Part shown: one piece after another, positions 10,621 through 18,921 of the stretch
How the letters are laid out: the number at the start of each line of letters is the position of its first letter
Numbering within the stretch: position 1 is the stretch's first letter
DNA from: Kribbella rubisoli
GTDB lineage: Bacteria > Actinomycetota > Actinomycetes > Propionibacteriales > Kribbellaceae
Reading direction: 5' to 3'
DNA: 64,000 nt
Assembly (NCBI RefSeq): GCF_004217145.1
Contig: NZ_SHKR01000012.1
Span: 372,001 to 436,000 of the forward strand
Notes under the pieces: generated by a model
The model's database searches: none
What the model was told of the DNA's origin: nothing
What the model saw: only the letters and a program-made list of their open reading frames with translations
Made by a program: the position numbers and the translations under genes

Positions 10621-11790
10621 GTGAATTCTCCGCTTGGCCGCACGACCTTCCGCTACTTCGTGGCCGGACGGTTGGTTTCGCTGCTGGGTAGCTCGATGGC
10701 ACCCGTGGCACTTGCCTTTGCTGTCCTCGATGCCTCTGGTGATCCGTCGCAGCTCGGCATCGTGCTTGCCGCACGGATGGTCCCGATGCTCTGCTTCGTC
10801 CTGGTCGGCGGTGCGGCCGCCGATCGCTTCCCGCGGCGTACCGTGCTCGTCGCCACGAACGCGGGCGGCGCGGCGGCGCAGGGTGCGGTCGCAGTACTGC
10901 TGATGACGCACAACTACGACTTGTTGCTGGTCGGCGCGCTGAGCGCTGTCAACGGGATCTTGGATGCGTTCACCTCGCCAGCGCTTCGCGGGCTGGTGCC
11001 CGAGCTGGTGGAGAAGGACCAGCTTCGGAAGGCTAATGCCCTGCTGAGCTCGGTTCGCAATGGCACGAAGATCGTCGGACCGGCGGTGGCGGGCGTACTT
11101 GTCGCGGTCGTGGGCAGCGGGCCGACGATCGCTGTCGATGCGGCGAGCTATCTGCTGGCCGTGGTGTTGCTCGGTCGGCTGGAGACCGGCTCGCCGACGC
11201 CGCTCGTCGTACGCCGTGGCTGGCGGGAGTTCCGGAGCATCCGGTGGGTGTGGGCGGTGACGCTTTCGTCCGCGCTGATGAACTTGGCGCAGACGGGTGC
11301 TTGGCAGGTCCTCGGCCCGCCACTCACCGGCGCGAGGCTGTGGGGTTTCGCGCTCAGTGCTCGCGGGGTCGGGCTGCTGGTGATGAGCGCGCTCATGTAC
11401 CGCCTCGTCGTCCGTCACCTTCTGCGGACCGGCCAAGTCTTCAGCGTCCTCGGTGCTTTACCTCTCCTGGCACTCGGCGTCGGCGCACCGTCCGGCTGGG
11501 TCCTGGTCGCGGCCTTCACCGCCGGAGCCGGCTTCTCGATCTCCGGCATCAGTTGGGACACGTCGCTCCAGGAGCACATCGACCGCGGCGTACTGTCGCG
11601 CCTCGCATCGATCGACGACCTCCTCTCGTACGCCGCCATCCCAGCCGGACTGCTCCTCGCTGGTCCCTTGGCCAGCCACTTCGGAGGCCGGCCTGTCACC
11701 CTCGCCGCGGCGATCGTCTACACGGCAGCAGCCTGGAGTTCCTTGCTCTTCAAGGAGGTCCGGGAGCTTCCGCATGGTTCTCGTGGTTGA
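10621..11790 (+). CDS. MFS transporter
   Basis: A major facilitator superfamily protein of about 389 residues with around 12 hydrophobic helices, of the macrolide-efflux-like type. The loop after helix 2 carries AADRFPRRTVLVATN (family motif A region) and helix 5 contains LVPELVEKDQLRKANALLS. GTG 10621 (NSPLGRTTFRYFVAGR) is the likely start; ATG 10597 in frame would add eight residues including two Cys, and neither has a clear Shine-Dalgarno. It is divergent from the ArsR-like regulator. Its stop overlaps the -35 of the next gene. Export of a drug-like compound is inferred from the family. Confidence 0.88.
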   Translation: MNSPLGRTTFRYFVAGRLVSLLGSSMAPVALAFAVLDASGDPSQLGIVLAARMVPMLCFVLVGGAAADRFPRRTVLVATNAGGAAAQGAVAVLLMTHNYDLLLVGALSAVNGILDAFTSPALRGLVPELVEKDQLRKANALLSSVRNGTKIVGPAVAGVLVAVVGSGPTIAVDAASYLLAVVLLGRLETGSPTPLVVRRGWREFRSIRWVWAVTLSSALMNLAQTGAWQVLGPPLTGARLWGFALSARGVGLLVMSALMYRLVVRHLLRTGQVFSVLGALPLLALGVGAPSGWVLVAAFTAGAGFSISGISWDTSLQEHIDRGVLSRLASIDDLLSYAAIPAGLLLAGPLASHFGGRPVTLAAAIVYTAAAWSSLLFKEVRELPHGSRG

Positions 11791-11818
11791 CAATAGTTAA
11801 CAGATGATAGAACTATTG
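11787..11818 (+). promoter_or_regulatory. Promoter with overlapping inverted-repeat operator, leaderless arsR
   Basis: A -35 TTGACA (11787-11792), 18 bp spacer and AACTAT -10 (11811-11816) place the transcript start at or next to the ATG at 11823, so the mRNA is probably leaderless. The promoter sits inside a perfect inverted repeat, caatagtt (11791-11798) and aactattg (11811-11818), whose 12 bp spacer suits an ArsR-family dimer. This suggests autorepression. Confidence 0.7.
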
Positions 11819-11822
11819 CCGC

Positions 11823-12155
11823 ATGGTGGAAGATGCTGTGGATCGGTTCTTTGAGGTGTTGGCGGATCCGACTCGGCGGCAGGTTGTGCAGTTGCTGGGG
11901 GAGGGGCCGCGGCGGGCTGGGCAGTTGGCGGCGGCGACGGGGGCGTCTTCGCCGGCGATGAGTCGGCATCTGCGGATCCTGCTGGAGGCCGGTCTGGTCG
12001 CTGATGAGCGGGTGCCTGACGATGCCCGCGTTCGCATCTTCCGGCTCAATCCGGAGCCCGTGGTCGCCGTCCAGGCCTGGCTGGATCAGGTCCAGGCGCA
12101 CTGGCGTGACCAGTTGGGCTCGTTCAAACGCCACATCGAGCAGAAGGAGTCCTGA
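11823..12155 (+). CDS. ArsR family repressor
   Basis: A 110-residue ArsR-type winged-helix protein (FFEVLADPTRRQVVQLL, then AGQLAAATGASSPAMSRHLRIL as the DNA-recognition region and a wing near 60-72). It lacks metal-binding Cys pairs, so it is not an evident metal sensor; it belongs to the group usually paired with SRPBCC/AHSA1 genes. Its stop and the next start overlap by one base (TGATG), so the two are co-translated. The promoter palindrome upstream suggests self-control. Confidence 0.9.
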   Translation: MVEDAVDRFFEVLADPTRRQVVQLLGEGPRRAGQLAAATGASSPAMSRHLRILLEAGLVADERVPDDARVRIFRLNPEPVVAVQAWLDQVQAHWRDQLGSFKRHIEQKES

Positions 12156-12967
12156 TGACCGAGCAGTCCGTCGAGGTCGCAGTCGAGGTACCCGTCGCGC
12201 CGCCGACCGCGTTCAAGATCTTCACCGAGGAGATCGACCTGTGGTGGGTGCGCGGGCCGATCAACTTCTGGGACTCGGCCCGCGCGATCGAAGTACGCAT
12301 CGAGCCGGGCGTCGGCGGCCGGATCCTCGAGGTGTACGCCGATGACGCGCTGGAACGCGGTGTGATCACGGCCTGGGAGCCGGGCGAACGCCTCGAGTAC
12401 CGCAGCTCGGTCGACGACACCGAAACCACGATCACGTTCGATCCGATCGACGGCGGTACTCGCGTCACCGTGGTCGAAGCGCTGGTCGACGGCGGCACCA
12501 CGGCCGACTACGCGTGGCAGAACGTCCTGCACTGGTTCCCGGCCTGGGTCACGCGCCGCGACACCGCACCGTCGACGCCCCGCGAGGTCGGACGGCTCGC
12601 AATCGCCTTGTACTACGAGGATCCCGCCGCCGCAGCACGCTGGCTGCACACCGTGTTCGGCCTGGAGACGTGGGATCGCATCCCGGAGGAAGGCCGCCAG
12701 CCGAGCTGGATCGAGCTGCACGCCGGCGCCAGCTCGATCATCCTCCTCAAGCGAACCGAGCCGGGCGCGCCGGCCGCGGATCACGCCGCCTGGGTGTACG
12801 TCGACGACCTTGACGCGCACTTCACCCGCAGCCAGGACAACGGCGCCAAGATCGTGCAGGAGATCCATCAGCACGGGTTCCGCTCGTACGAGGCCGAGGA
12901 CCTCGAGGGCCACCGCTGGACCTTCGTCCAAGCACGTCCGACGCAGGTATGGCCGAAGAACCACTGA
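12155..12967 (+). CDS. SRPBCC (AHSA1-like) and glyoxalase/VOC fusion protein
   Basis: A 270-residue two-domain protein. Residues 1-135 form an AHSA1/SRPBCC domain (AFKIFTEEIDLWWV, IEPGVGGRILEVY, WEPGERLEYR, TRVTVVEA), a hydrophobic-ligand-binding fold. Residues 145-262 form a VOC domain (VGRLAIALYYEDPAAAARWL, ELHAGASSIILLKR, WVYVDDLDAHF, EDLEGHRWTF). ArsR plus AHSA1 is a common pair, and the fused VOC domain is a frequent variant. The substrate is unknown. The last 19 bases overlap the next gene. Confidence 0.88.
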   Translation: MTEQSVEVAVEVPVAPPTAFKIFTEEIDLWWVRGPINFWDSARAIEVRIEPGVGGRILEVYADDALERGVITAWEPGERLEYRSSVDDTETTITFDPIDGGTRVTVVEALVDGGTTADYAWQNVLHWFPAWVTRRDTAPSTPREVGRLAIALYYEDPAAAARWLHTVFGLETWDRIPEEGRQPSWIELHAGASSIILLKRTEPGAPAADHAAWVYVDDLDAHFTRSQDNGAKIVQEIHQHGFRSYEAEDLEGHRWTFVQARPTQVWPKNH

Positions 12968-13650
12968 CCGGCGGGCGCATGACGCCGGGCGTCGTACGTG
13001 TCGGGGACACGGTACGACGCCCGGCTGGTCCGCTGACCGCAGAACTCCTGCAGTTGCTGGAAGAACGAGGCTTCACCGCCGCCCCGAAGCATCTCGGCGT
13101 CGACGAGTCCGGCCGCGAAATCCTCACGTACGTGGACGGTTGGGTACCGGCCCGCTTCCAACGCTGGTCCGACGACCAGGTCGCCGCCGCGGGCTCGCTC
13201 CTGCGCGCCTTCCACGACGCCACCCGCAACAGCCGCCTCGCAGCCACCCACCCCGTCATCTGCCACCACGACCCGGGCCCCAACAACTTCGTCTTCCAGA
13301 ACGACCTCCCGGTCGCCCTCATCGACTTCGACTTCGCCGCGCCTGGCGATCCGCTGGAAGACCTCGGGTACGCCGCCTGGACCTGGTGCATCGCCTCCAA
13401 ACACGGCGACCCCATCCGCCAGGCTCAGCAGGTCAGAGTCCTGGCCGACGCCTACGCCCTACCCGCAGCCGACCGCCCAGGCCTGATCCCCGCCACCCTC
13501 AGCCGCCAACTCCAAAACGCCCAGTTCTGGACGCGAACCCCCTGCGACGCAGCCGCCGAACGCATTGCCTGGTCCCACCGCGAACACAACTTCACAGCAG
13601 CAAACCGCACCACCTTCGAGGCAGCCCTTACAGGCGTCCGGCTTTCTTGA
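12949..13650 (+). CDS. Small phosphotransferase (APH/choline kinase-like)
   Basis: A 233-residue protein of the aminoglycoside phosphotransferase superfamily. It has the catalytic loop CHHDPGPNNFVF (Asp108) and the Mg-binding LIDFDFAAPGDPLEDL, but its N-lobe is very short compared with true APH enzymes of about 260-300 residues. The opening EPLTGGR...VRVGDTVRRP is typical of this actinobacterial subgroup, which supports ATG 12949 over ATG 12979. The substrate is unknown and resistance activity should not be assumed. It overlaps the previous gene by 19 bp and the convergent DUF58 gene by 23 bp. Confidence 0.85.
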   Translation: MAEEPLTGGRMTPGVVRVGDTVRRPAGPLTAELLQLLEERGFTAAPKHLGVDESGREILTYVDGWVPARFQRWSDDQVAAAGSLLRAFHDATRNSRLAATHPVICHHDPGPNNFVFQNDLPVALIDFDFAAPGDPLEDLGYAAWTWCIASKHGDPIRQAQQVRVLADAYALPAADRPGLIPATLSRQLQNAQFWTRTPCDAAAERIAWSHREHNFTAANRTTFEAALTGVRLS

Positions 13651-14920
13651 GTGCCAGATAGGTGTCGGCGAGGGCGGGGGCGATGTGGTCCGGGTCTTCG
13701 TCTACTACCGTGACGCCGGCGCGGGTGAGGGTGGCGGTCAGGCGGTCTCGGTCGAGGCGGGTGCGGGCGGCGGAGGCTGCGGCGTAGACCTCGGGTAGGT
13801 CAGTGCGGGCGGACTCGAGCTCAGTCAGCCGCGGGTCCGCCACCGACGCCAGGACCACCACGTGCCGCCGCAGGAGAGGACCTATGACCGGAAGCAGCGA
13901 CTCCTCGATCACTGCAGGATCCAGCCCGGTCAGCAACACCACCAGGGATCGCTGACCCAAGCGCTCCAGCACCTGCGACACAACGATCCGGAAGTCCGTC
14001 TGCACCAGCTCGGCCTCGACGTTGGCCAGCGCGTTCACGAACGACGGCAGCACATCCTGCGGCGCAGGACGCCGTACGTCGGCACGCACGGCCGAATCGC
14101 AAGCCAGCAACGAGACCCGGTCCCCGGCTCGAGTCGCCAACGCGGCCAGCAACAACGCGGCGTCCATCGCATGGTCCAGCCGCGGCGCATCCCCGACCCG
14201 CCCCGCGGACAGCCGACCGGAGTCGATCACGATGACGACCTGCCGATCCCGCTCAGGACGCCAGGTCCGCAGTACGACGTTCCCGCGCCGAGCCGTGGCC
14301 CGCCAGTCGATGCTGCGTACGTCGTCCCCAGGCACGTAGTCCTGCAGCGAATCGAACTCCGTCCCCTGCCCGCGCACCAGCAACGCAGTACGCCCGTCCA
14401 GCTCACGCAACCGCGCCAACCGCGAAGGCAGGTGCTTGCGGCTGTTGAACGGCGGCAAAGCACGCACCGTCCACGGCACCTCATGCGACCCCTGCCGCCC
14501 CGCGAACCCCATCGGCCCGAACGCCCGCACAGTCACCCGCACCGCATGCCGATCGCCGCGGCGCGTCGGCACCAGATGCGTCACCAACCGCCGACGCTCG
14601 CCAGACGGCAGGTCCAGCTTGTGCGGCGGGTCCTGTACGCCGGCAGAAGGCGGCCAGGCGTCCCGCAGCCACCCGCGCACCCGCCGACCCGGATTGGTCA
14701 CCAGCAACTGCACAACAGCCTGCTCACCGAGTCGTACGGCGTTGTCCCCGTCGCGACTGAACTGGAGCCGCCGCGGCGACCCAGCAAGCAGCAGGTCAAC
14801 CACGCACACGACAAGCACGACAGCAACGACCAGACCGACTCCAGCCCACGACGGCATCACCAGGGCAACAAAGACCACCCCAGCACCCGCTAGCAGAGCA
14901 GCCCGCCCGGTGAGCACCAT
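13628..14920 (-). CDS. DUF58 (VWA-like) protein of the MoxR system
   Basis: A 430-residue membrane-anchored protein. Two hydrophobic segments lie near residues 8-45. The DUF58 core has DYVPGDDVRSIDWRATARR near 190-210, followed by a von Willebrand A-like fold opening with VVIVIDSGR. DUF58 proteins are the usual partners of MoxR AAA+ ATPases and are thought to help assemble or mature envelope or metal-containing proteins. Its start overlaps the moxR stop by one base. It is last in the leftward five-gene operon and overlaps the convergent phosphotransferase. Confidence 0.9.
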   Translation of the reverse strand: MVLTGRAALLAGAGVVFVALVMPSWAGVGLVVAVVLVVCVVDLLLAGSPRRLQFSRDGDNAVRLGEQAVVQLLVTNPGRRVRGWLRDAWPPSAGVQDPPHKLDLPSGERRRLVTHLVPTRRGDRHAVRVTVRAFGPMGFAGRQGSHEVPWTVRALPPFNSRKHLPSRLARLRELDGRTALLVRGQGTEFDSLQDYVPGDDVRSIDWRATARRGNVVLRTWRPERDRQVVIVIDSGRLSAGRVGDAPRLDHAMDAALLLAALATRAGDRVSLLACDSAVRADVRRPAPQDVLPSFVNALANVEAELVQTDFRIVVSQVLERLGQRSLVVLLTGLDPAVIEESLLPVIGPLLRRHVVVLASVADPRLTELESARTDLPEVYAAASAARTRLDRDRLTATLTRAGVTVVDEDPDHIAPALADTYLALKKAGRL

Positions 14921-15891
14921 CAGCGCGGTACCGGCACCGTGGCGAGCACGCTCTCCAGTACGGCGTCCGCGCTCACACCCTCGAGTTCCGCCTCAGGGCG
15001 CACCTGGACTCGATGCCGAAGGCAAGGACGCGCCATCGCCTTCACGTCATCCGGAATCACGTAGTCCCGCCCGGACAGCCACGCCCACGCTCGCGCCACC
15101 GCCAGCAGCGCCGTGGCCCCACGCGGCGACACCCCGAGCTGCAACGACGGCGACTGCCGCGTCGCCCGGCACAGGTCGACGACATAGGCCAGTACGTCGT
15201 CCCGCACCGCAACCCGCCGTACTGCGTTCTGCCCGGCCAGCAGATCCTCCGGTCCGGCAACCGGACGCAGTCCAGCCGCCTCCAGGTCCCGCGGGTCGAA
15301 CCCCTGCGCATGACGAGCGAGTACTGCGATCTCAGCGTCGCGCGGGGGGATGTCCAGCGTCACCTTCAGCAGGAACCGGTCCAGCTGGGCCTCCGGCAGC
15401 GGATAGGTGCCCTCGTACTCGATCGGGTTCTGCGTCGCCGCAACCACGAACGGAACAGGCAGTTTGCGCGGCTCGCCGTCCACGGTGACCTGCCGCTCTT
15501 CCATTGCCTCCAGCAACGCCGCCTGTGTCTTCGGAGGCGTCCGGTTGATCTCGTCCGCCAGCAGGATGTTCGTGAACACCGGCCCGGGACGGAACTCGAA
15601 CTCGGACGTCTTCGCGTCGTACACCAGCGAGCCAGTGACATCACCCGGCATCAGGTCCGGGGTGAACTGCACGCGCTTGGTGTTCAGCCGCATCGCCATC
15701 GACAGCGCCCGCACCATCAGCGTCTTCGCCGTACCAGGCACACCCTCCAGCAGCACGTGGCCGCGGCAGAGCAGGGCGAGCACCAGTGCGGTCACCGCAG
15801 TGTCCTGGCCGACCACCGCCTTGCCGATCTCGGTCCGCAGCGCGACCAGCGCCTGCCGGGCCTGTTCGGCGGTGACTTCGGTAGTCGTCAC
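14920..15891 (-). CDS. MoxR family AAA+ ATPase
   Basis: A 323-residue MoxR-type AAA+ chaperone ATPase. Walker A is GVPGTAKT (50-57), Walker B ILLADEINRT (Asp113, Glu114), and the conserved ATQNPIEYEGTYPLPEAQLDRF-type region ends in the arginine-finger element QLDRFLLK. GTG 15891 is the start. It overlaps the DUF4350 gene by 4 bp and the DUF58 gene by 1 bp, so this is one translationally coupled unit. The role is presumably remodelling of a DUF58-bound client at the membrane. Confidence 0.94.
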   Translation of the reverse strand: MTTTEVTAEQARQALVALRTEIGKAVVGQDTAVTALVLALLCRGHVLLEGVPGTAKTLMVRALSMAMRLNTKRVQFTPDLMPGDVTGSLVYDAKTSEFEFRPGPVFTNILLADEINRTPPKTQAALLEAMEERQVTVDGEPRKLPVPFVVAATQNPIEYEGTYPLPEAQLDRFLLKVTLDIPPRDAEIAVLARHAQGFDPRDLEAAGLRPVAGPEDLLAGQNAVRRVAVRDDVLAYVVDLCRATRQSPSLQLGVSPRGATALLAVARAWAWLSGRDYVIPDDVKAMARPCLRHRVQVRPEAELEGVSADAVLESVLATVPVPR

Positions 15892-17030
15892 GGTTTCCGT
15901 ACCTCCTGCGTCAGTACGTCGAGTTCATGGGACAAAGACATCAGAGCGGCGTCAGAGAGCGGCGGCAGGCCGTAGAGCAGTTCGTACAGCATGACTGGGT
16001 CCCGCCCGGTCCGTGCGGCGACAGTCGCGACCACCGCCGACGGATCGGCGCGCCGTGGGATGCCGTGCGCCTCGTGAAGCTGGCCGAGCGCTGACTCGCG
16101 CAGTGCCGCCGCAGCGCGGTCCCGGGCCCGTGAGCGTCGGTAGAGCCGAGCCCGGCCTTCAGTCGTCTCCGCCGCGTGCACGATCACCGGCAGCCGCTCA
16201 GCCACGACCGGACCGAGCCGCCGCCCACGCCAGATCGCCACGACCAGTACTGCGAACGCCAACGCCCACCCGATGTAGCGAACATCCGGCGGAATCAGCG
16301 GAGCACTGCCGGAGTCGGCCGTACCTGTGTCCGTCGACTCGAACTGCGGCAGGTACCAGGTCAGGTCCTGGTGCGTACCGATCAGGTTGAGCGCCAGCGC
16401 GGCGTTCCCGTCGTCGGCCAGCTGCGCGTTGGTGAACGACGTCGGCGTACCAACGACATCGACGATCCGGTCGCCGACCTCCAACCGGACCACCGTGTTG
16501 TTGATGCCATCGCCGTAGCAAGCGACAGCCGCTGAGGGCGCGCTGTACGTCGGCCCGCTGACGGTGACCGTGCCTGCTCGAACAGCAGCTGGCAGGTCGC
16601 ACTGGGCCTCCCGACTGCGTGACGACAGCACATCGCCCGTCTGCTGCACGCCCGGCGCCAGGATCTCCAACGCCCGGCTGCCGGGCCGGATGAGCACCAG
16701 GTGACTCCAACGAGCCTGAGCGATCCGCTCCAAGTCAGGGCGACCGAGTGAGCCGGCCGGGCCGATGATGAGCGCCTTGCCCTCACCTGGCTGTACGGCG
16801 TCGTCCAGTGTCTCCGTGCTGTGTACGTCGACGCCGTGGTTCTCCAGCAACGCTGCCAGCGCACGTGCCCCGTCCGAGTCGGTGGAGTCCGGACTGAACG
16901 GCCCTGACGTCCGGGCCGAGGTAGCGATGAGGATGACGATCGCAGCGAGCACAATCAGCCCAGTGACGAGCAGCGGCGTCCGCAGTACCCGCCAGCTCTC
17001 ACCGGCGCTCCGCCCGAGCGGCGTGCTCAT
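15888..17030 (-). CDS. DUF4350 domain membrane protein
   Basis: A 380-residue protein with a transmembrane helix near 19-37, an extracytoplasmic DUF4350 domain (about 45-245: NGARALAALLENHGVDV-like start, ALIIGPAGSLG, then VVRLEVGDRIVDVVG) and a second helix near 255-272, followed by a cytosolic Arg-rich tail. The N-terminal domain resembles GldG-type ABC components that sense or hold partners. It sits between DUF4129 and MoxR genes with 4 bp overlaps on both sides, the usual actinobacterial order. Function unknown. Confidence 0.85.
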   Translation of the reverse strand: MSTPLGRSAGESWRVLRTPLLVTGLIVLAAIVILIATSARTSGPFSPDSTDSDGARALAALLENHGVDVHSTETLDDAVQPGEGKALIIGPAGSLGRPDLERIAQARWSHLVLIRPGSRALEILAPGVQQTGDVLSSRSREAQCDLPAAVRAGTVTVSGPTYSAPSAAVACYGDGINNTVVRLEVGDRIVDVVGTPTSFTNAQLADDGNAALALNLIGTHQDLTWYLPQFESTDTGTADSGSAPLIPPDVRYIGWALAFAVLVVAIWRGRRLGPVVAERLPVIVHAAETTEGRARLYRRSRARDRAAAALRESALGQLHEAHGIPRRADPSAVVATVAARTGRDPVMLYELLYGLPPLSDAALMSLSHELDVLTQEVRKP

Positions 17031-17659
17031 ACAGCCACCCGAGCAGTCCGCGCAGCGTCATCAGCAGCAACCACAGCGGCGTACCGCTGAGGTGTCCCCG
17101 GACGGTTGCCGTAGACAACCTCCGTGAACACCAGTGCTGCCGGCTGCAGCGGTTCACGCAGTACGGGCGCGATCCGCGAGGCATCGGCAACCACCTCGTA
17201 CGCCGTACGCCCTGCCCGATCGTCCAGCACAGTCCGCTCCGTCAGCTCCGCCACGCACGCCCGGAAGCGGCTGCGGATCGCCAACGCGTAGTCGCCGGAC
17301 GCAGCCTCCCGCTCCGCCAGTGCGCGGTACTCCGCGGCGCTAGCGGGCCGGGCCGTGTCGAAAACGGCCTGCGACTTCACTCTGCGGCTGGTCCGCAGTA
17401 CTCCGGCCCGCCAGAGGACCACGAGCACCACCAGCACGAGCAGAGCGATCAGCATCGCCAGACCGGCGTGCCCGTTGGGAGATGAGCCGGTCAGGCTGTT
17501 CAGGAGGTCGCCGATCCAGTCCAGCACCTTGCCGATCGCCTTCTGGATCAGCGAACCGCCGGAGTCCCGGTACGTCGACTTGGACAGCTCCTCGGCGGCC
17601 TCACGGGCGGCTCGCTCCCTGTCGATGTCGACAGGCGGCTCCTGCAGGAAGAGGATCAC
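17027..17659 (-). CDS. DUF4129 domain membrane protein
   Basis: A 210-residue protein with an amphipathic N-terminus (VDIDRERAAREAAEEL), one transmembrane helix near 68-88 (AMLIALLVLVVLVVLW) and a C-terminal DUF4129 domain (AAEYRALAEREAASGDYALAIRSRFRA, then TAYEVVADA and FTEVVYG). DUF4129 is often fused to transglutaminase-like membrane proteins and accompanies MoxR/DUF58. GTG 17659 with GAGGAG upstream is the start, overlapping the preceding gene by 4 bp; the longer open frame upstream is the antiphase of that gene. Confidence 0.88.
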   Translation of the reverse strand: MILFLQEPPVDIDRERAAREAAEELSKSTYRDSGGSLIQKAIGKVLDWIGDLLNSLTGSSPNGHAGLAMLIALLVLVVLVVLWRAGVLRTSRRVKSQAVFDTARPASAAEYRALAEREAASGDYALAIRSRFRACVAELTERTVLDDRAGRTAYEVVADASRIAPVLREPLQPAALVFTEVVYGNRPGTPQRYAAVVAADDAARTARVAV

Positions 17660-18666
17660 GCAGTCTCCTCGGAGCGCAGGGCCGGCCGCATCCACAGGTC
17701 GAGACCTTCCCGCCGTACCCGAAGGTCCAGGTAGATCAGGGCCTGTACCGCGGACATGAACGCCAGGCTCGCGATCAGCGTCATCAGCGTGAAGATCCCC
17801 ACGGCCACACTGACGACAACGGTTACCACCGTCGCGCCATTGCTGTCGGCCCACGAGCCGAGCGTCAGAACCAGCGCAGTGATCCCGAACTGCAGCGCGT
17901 ACCCGATGATCTGCACGACCAGCCCGCCGAACAGCAATATCCCGAACACCCGCCAGAACTTGCCCTTCACCAGCCGCCAGGACCGCCGTAGCGCTCCCCA
18001 GACACCGACCCGGACGGGAATGTAGAGCCCGATGTCCGGCGCGTGCCGGCCCTCCATCAGTACGACGGTCCCGGCCAGCACCAGCCGGATCCCGAAGACC
18101 AGCACGAGTACGCCGCCGACCAGCATCATCACCACGGCCACCGCACCGGCCGCGTCGGAGGAGATGGTCGCGTCCGCACCGGCACCGATCCCGAGTACTG
18201 CGAGCCCCCAGCCGCCGATCAGCAGCATGAACGACAGCGACTGCATCAGACCGACAAGAGCCAGTGCCGGCAGCGCGGGTCGCACCAGCCTCAGCAGCTC
18301 ACGCGGACCGACCCGATGCGCCAACTGACTCCGCACCGCGGCCAGAGCGATGATTCCGGACAGCATGCTCGACACAACCGAGAACAGGACCACCTGCACG
18401 CCGTACGTGAGCAAGAGCGCCGCACCGGCCTGTCCGAAGGGGTCGTCCGCGCCGAAGAACCCAGGAAGCCCACCCGGTACGGCGACCTCGGTCAGGACGG
18501 CCTGCACCGCGACCAGTGCGATACCGGCCAGCACCGGAAGGCCCAGCATGATCGTCTTGTTGTCGGAGATCGTCCGGGCGGCGTTGTCGAGCAGATCCGC
18601 CGGCAGCCACGGCCGCAGCGGCTCTGTGGCCACGTCGTCGTGCAGATGCATGTTCTGGTCGGCCAC
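17656..18666 (-). CDS. Multi-pass membrane protein, first gene of the MoxR operon
   Basis: A 336-residue protein with about six long hydrophobic segments (near 38-56, 78-108, 120-160, 170-205, 238-270 and 275-305). It resembles the membrane domain found with glycerophosphodiester phosphodiesterases but has no catalytic domain. GTG 18666 is strongly supported by GGGAGGAGGG 4 bp upstream; the open frame further 5' covers the tandem repeats and is not coding-like. As the first gene of the DUF4129-DUF4350-MoxR-DUF58 operon it is probably a membrane component of that system. Confidence 0.82.
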   Translation of the reverse strand: MADQNMHLHDDVATEPLRPWLPADLLDNAARTISDNKTIMLGLPVLAGIALVAVQAVLTEVAVPGGLPGFFGADDPFGQAGAALLLTYGVQVVLFSVVSSMLSGIIALAAVRSQLAHRVGPRELLRLVRPALPALALVGLMQSLSFMLLIGGWGLAVLGIGAGADATISSDAAGAVAVVMMLVGGVLVLVFGIRLVLAGTVVLMEGRHAPDIGLYIPVRVGVWGALRRSWRLVKGKFWRVFGILLFGGLVVQIIGYALQFGITALVLTLGSWADSNGATVVTVVVSVAVGIFTLMTLIASLAFMSAVQALIYLDLRVRREGLDLWMRPALRSEETA

Positions 18667-18690
18667 TGCGTCCCTCCTCCCTGGCGAACC

Positions 18691-18733
18691 CGTCTGGACC
18701 CGTCTTGGACCCGTCTTGGACCCGGTCTGAACC
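18691..18733. repeat. Four tandem repeats of about 11 bp in the mtrA upstream region
   Basis: The unit cgtcttggacc occurs exactly at 18701-18711 and 18712-18722, flanked by a 10 bp copy (cgtctggacc, 18691-18700) and a diverged copy (cggtctgaacc, 18723-18733). The 11 bp period places the units on about the same face of the helix. It lies in the 255 bp region between the divergent MoxR-operon and mtrA starts. Nothing else in that region could be assigned beyond the mtrA Shine-Dalgarno AAGGAG (18908-18913). Confidence 0.8.
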
Positions 18734-18921
18734 GTCGTACCGCCCGGCACGTGAGTTGTGGTGAACCCCGGCCGTGCACCATGATCCCGGATGATCACAG
18801 CCCAACTCGGGGTCACACGGCGATCCGGCGTGTGCACTACCGGGGGAATGGGACACTATCCGTAGTGCGTACGGTCTGGGACCCGCCGGGCGCACACCGA
18901 TCGGACGGCAAGGAGTAGGGC

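Noticed and set aside
12949..13650. Aminoglycoside resistance gene
   Set aside because: The protein has the APH fold motifs but a short N-lobe and belongs to a broad family of unknown substrates; resistance is not supported.
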